This document shows, in pieces, positions 7,015 to 8,906 of a DNA stretch of 8,906 nt. This DNA comes from JAJKIP01 sp040509055. Its GTDB lineage: Bacteria; Bacteroidota; Bacteroidia; Chitinophagales; Chitinophagaceae. Where the stretch lies: contig JBEVLT010000256.1 in the NCBI GenBank assembly GCA_040509055.1, positions 1-8,906 of the forward strand, given 5' to 3'. The translations under genes and the position numbers were made by a program. Each line of letters starts with the position of its first letter. The first letter of the stretch is position 1. The notes beneath the pieces are model-generated. The model did no database searches. It was given only the letters and a program-made list of their open reading frames with translations, and was not told where the DNA came from.

Positions 7015-7782
7015 TTGCCACGACTGTTTTTTTATAAACTGCTGTTCCTGTTGTTGCTGGCCGGGCTGGGCCCGCTGGCCGCCTCCGCGCAATACCGGAT
7101 CAGGGGCACCGTGTACGATAGTTCGCGCCATTACCCGCTGGAGCTGGTAAGCGTGATGACCTCGTCCGGCAGAGGCACGTTGACCAATGCCGACGGGCAG
7201 TACGTGATCGAAGTGGCGGAGAAAGACTCCATCTGGTTCAGCTACCTGAACAAGCCCACGGTCAAGTTCCCGGTGCTGAAAATACTTAACCCCCTCGGGT
7301 TTGATATTGCGCTGCAGGTGAGCGTGCCCGAACTGAGGGAGGTAAGGGTGCAGCCGCGCAATTACCGCCAGGACTCCATCCAGAACCGGGAGGATTATGC
7401 CAGCATTTTCAACTACCGGCGCCCGGGCGTTCGTGCGGTAACGCCGCAGTATGGGGCTGCCGCCGGGTTCGACCTGGACGAGCTGATCAATGTATTCCGG
7501 TTCAAGCGCAACCGGAGCCTGCTGGCCTTCCAGCAGCGGCTGCTGGTGCAGGAGCAGGAAAAATTTATCGACCACCGGTTCAGCAAGGCGCTGGTGCGGC
7601 GGCTTACCGGGCTCGACAGCACCGACCTGGAATATTTCATGCAGGTATACCGCCCTCCCTACTTCTTCACGCTGGGCACAGGCGACTACGATTTTCAGAA
7701 GTATATCAAGGATTCGTACGAGCGGTACAAAAAAGGGTTGCCGCCGGAGCTCCTGCTTCCGGAGGAGGAAACGGAGCCCTAA
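7015..7782 (+). CDS. Secreted carboxypeptidase-regulatory-like domain protein, function unknown
   Basis: A protein of 255 residues if translation starts at the TTG at 7015. This start is chosen because a stop codon lies just upstream at 7003-7005, no ATG is available near the N-terminus, and it gives a clean signal peptide (residues 1-25, ending LAASA). Residues 27-105 resemble the carboxypeptidase D regulatory-like (CarboxypepD_reg-like) beta-sandwich: YRIRGTVYDSS, a Pro-Leu-Glu turn, then TLTNADGQYVIEV. This module is common in Bacteroidota envelope proteins. The remaining 150 residues have no recognised domain; they are rich in Arg, Tyr and Phe and end in an acidic tail. No TonB-dependent receptor barrel follows, so this is a free-standing periplasmic or envelope protein and not a SusC-type receptor. 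It sits 66 bases behind the hydrolase gene and 27 bases ahead of the next gene, but no shared role is evident. Confidence 0.82.
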   Translation: MPRLFFYKLLFLLLLAGLGPLAASAQYRIRGTVYDSSRHYPLELVSVMTSSGRGTLTNADGQYVIEVAEKDSIWFSYLNKPTVKFPVLKILNPLGFDIALQVSVPELREVRVQPRNYRQDSIQNREDYASIFNYRRPGVRAVTPQYGAAAGFDLDELINVFRFKRNRSLLAFQQRLLVQEQEKFIDHRFSKALVRRLTGLDSTDLEYFMQVYRPPYFFTLGTGDYDFQKYIKDSYERYKKGLPPELLLPEEETEP

Positions 7783-7787
7783 CTTTG
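7780..7787 (+). promoter_or_regulatory. -7 promoter box overlapping the upstream stop codon
   Basis: TAACTTTG is an exact TAnnTTTG match followed by CGC. Its first three bases are the TAA stop of the preceding gene, and the ATG of the next gene is 22 bases further on. A good TTG at -33 is missing, so strength is uncertain. Confidence 0.5.
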
Positions 7788-7809
7788 CGCTTTATAATCC
7801 TTATTACGC

Positions 7810-8355
7810 ATGGAACAAACAACGCTTGGCATCGGCACCCGGCTGCAGCATACCCAGTATGGCCCCGGCGTGATCGTGGGCATCCGCTATGCGACCTATC
7901 TTATCTCTTTTATCAACCACGGAGTCAAAGAGGTGGATAAAACGGACAGCAAGCTGGAGGAGATCATCCCCGAAAATGTGACTGAAGAGATCGAAACGCA
8001 TAGCGAGGTGGAAAAATCGCTGCTGAAAATGCTCCGGCTCTGGGGCGGCCTGAGCGAAACGGTGCCGCTGGGTGATAAATGGGCAGGTGGCATGCTGCTG
8101 CTGCAGCCGGCCGACAAATCATTGAAGCCAAAAGATATCCCCATTACCGATTTCTTTCACAAGATCGTGATGCTGCGCGACCGGCTGCGGGTGCTGGAGC
8201 AGAACATCAACAGTCATAAGGGGCTGAGCGACGAGGAAAAGGTGAACATCCAGCAATATATTACCCGCTGCTACGGCTCGCTCACTACGTTCAATGTGTT
8301 GTTTAAAAACAAGGAGCAGTGGTTTACGGGGGAAAAGGGTGGACGGGAGGAGTAA
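7810..8355 (+). CDS. Small cytoplasmic protein with Tudor/PcrA-C-terminal-like N-terminus, function unknown
   Basis: A 181-residue protein without signal peptide or membrane helix. Residues 8-53 follow the pattern of a small beta-barrel: IGTRLQHTQYGPGVIVGI, then an aromatic/hydrophobic strand, NHGVKEVDK, and LEEIIP. This resembles the Tudor-like C-terminal domain of UvrD/PcrA helicases, where it contacts RNA polymerase; the similarity is judged by eye. Residues 54-68 are acidic. Residues 70-170 appear mostly helical, with a Leu-rich heptad-like segment at 112-135 (ITDFFHKIVMLRDRLRVLEQ) that could mediate dimer formation. The tail is polar (GEKGGREE). The ATG at 7810 is the first available start and follows a promoter box at a suitable distance. 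A role in transcription or nucleic-acid binding is a guess from the N-terminal pattern only. Confidence 0.85.
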   Translation: MEQTTLGIGTRLQHTQYGPGVIVGIRYATYLISFINHGVKEVDKTDSKLEEIIPENVTEEIETHSEVEKSLLKMLRLWGGLSETVPLGDKWAGGMLLLQPADKSLKPKDIPITDFFHKIVMLRDRLRVLEQNINSHKGLSDEEKVNIQQYITRCYGSLTTFNVLFKNKEQWFTGEKGGREE

Positions 8356-8906
8356 ACACCAATTAGAAAAGGCGCTACCTGCAATGCCATTGGTTTAATT
8401 TCTTCAATTTGGTCCTGCAAATCCGCCTGCTGCTGTTCCGGTGATAAAACCATGACTCCGTTTGTTATCCTCAGCACAAGGTTTTTCCGGGTTTGCCTGG
8501 TTATGTTTTCTATGATCAATCAGGAACAGCCGGCAGGTATAAAAAACTTCTGTTTGTGCTGTTCAACGTACGCCAGTTGATCGCAAACAGACGTGGTCCT
8601 GATAAAATCAATCACTAAACAGCATCATTAAAATCCGTTCCTGCTTTCATACGAGGCGGGTCTGTCTTAAAATAACGGACAAGATCATGATAGGTCACGC
8701 TTCCTTTTTCGGTTTCGATTGCTCGCCTCTTCAGGTGGTTACACGCACCCTGTCTAGTCCTTCTGATGTTTTAAAATACCAGACTGACGTGCCTGGATAC
8801 TATGTTTGATTTTTTTGCAATAGGTGATATAGAGAGCATGTAAAGCGATTTTTAAACGATGCAAAACTTATTAAAAAGGTTACAAAGATTTGCTGCTCTG
8901 GCCGCA
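8356..8906. other. A/T-richer region without a convincing gene
   Basis: This stretch is visibly richer in A/T than the rest of the window and has no long open frame. A weak inverted repeat, ACCAAT (8358-8363) with ATTGGT (8389-8394), follows the last gene; it lacks a T-run, so it is a doubtful terminator. On the minus strand there are short open stretches: about 8770-8615, with no ATG near its start, and 8615-8523, which continues in the same frame past a TGA (8522-8520) to 8271. On the plus strand there is a 40-codon frame at 8687-8809. None has family motifs. TATGTTTG at 8801-8808 matches the -7 box on the plus strand without a -33 partner. The region may be decayed coding sequence or a long regulatory spacer ahead of a gene beyond the right edge. 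Confidence 0.5.

Noticed and set aside
8271..8519. An 82-codon minus-strand frame as an intact gene.
   Set aside because: It starts with TTG, has no recognised motif, and its last third runs antisense into a well-supported plus-strand gene. At most it is a remnant.
8687..8809. A 40-codon plus-strand frame in the right-hand A/T-rich region.
   Set aside because: It is short, has no motif, and faces an equally open stretch on the other strand, as expected by chance.

Overview
The window looks like chromosomal DNA from a Bacteroidota bacterium, most likely a GC-rich relative of the Chitinophagaceae. Three things point there. The respiratory genes are of the alternative complex III (ACIII) type with an extended Tat leader. 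Matches to the Bacteroidota -7 promoter box TAnnTTTG occur, and Shine-Dalgarno sequences are absent. Several small proteins also have a Bacteroidota character: DUF6787, a carboxypeptidase-regulatory-like secreted protein, and a beta-lactamase-fold hydrolase. The family-level placement is an inference from style and is not proven.

Left arm, minus strand (1-4407): the first two genes of an ACIII (quinol:cytochrome c/oxidase oxidoreductase) operon. actA encodes a six-heme membrane cytochrome c and lies downstream of a good TAnnTTTG promoter. actB follows after an 81-base gap that holds a GC-rich hairpin. It encodes the large molybdopterin-oxidoreductase-like/iron-sulfur subunit and runs off the left edge of the window, with its cysteines for three [4Fe-4S] and one [3Fe-4S] cluster in view. 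ActB passes electrons from quinol through its Fe-S clusters and ActA carries them through its hemes. The quinol-binding NrfD-like subunits (ActC/ActF) and the oxidase genes would be expected further left.

Centre (4408-4680): a divergent intergenic region with the act promoter, a small dyad and a weak promoter candidate for the rightward gene.

Right arm, plus strand (4681-8355): four genes in one direction with short gaps. The first fuses a two-helix membrane domain (DUF6787) to glycinamide ribonucleotide formyltransferase (PurN), so a purine-biosynthesis enzyme appears to be anchored to the inner membrane; this is the most unusual item here. Next come a secreted beta-lactamase-fold serine hydrolase, a secreted uncharacterised protein with a carboxypeptidase regulatory-like domain, and a small cytoplasmic protein with a Tudor/PcrA-C-terminal-like N-terminus. 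The last has its own promoter box overlapping the stop codon of the gene before it.

Right end (8356-8906): about 550 bases, clearly richer in A/T, with no convincing gene. Short open stretches on the minus strand could be decayed coding sequence, but they are not assignable.
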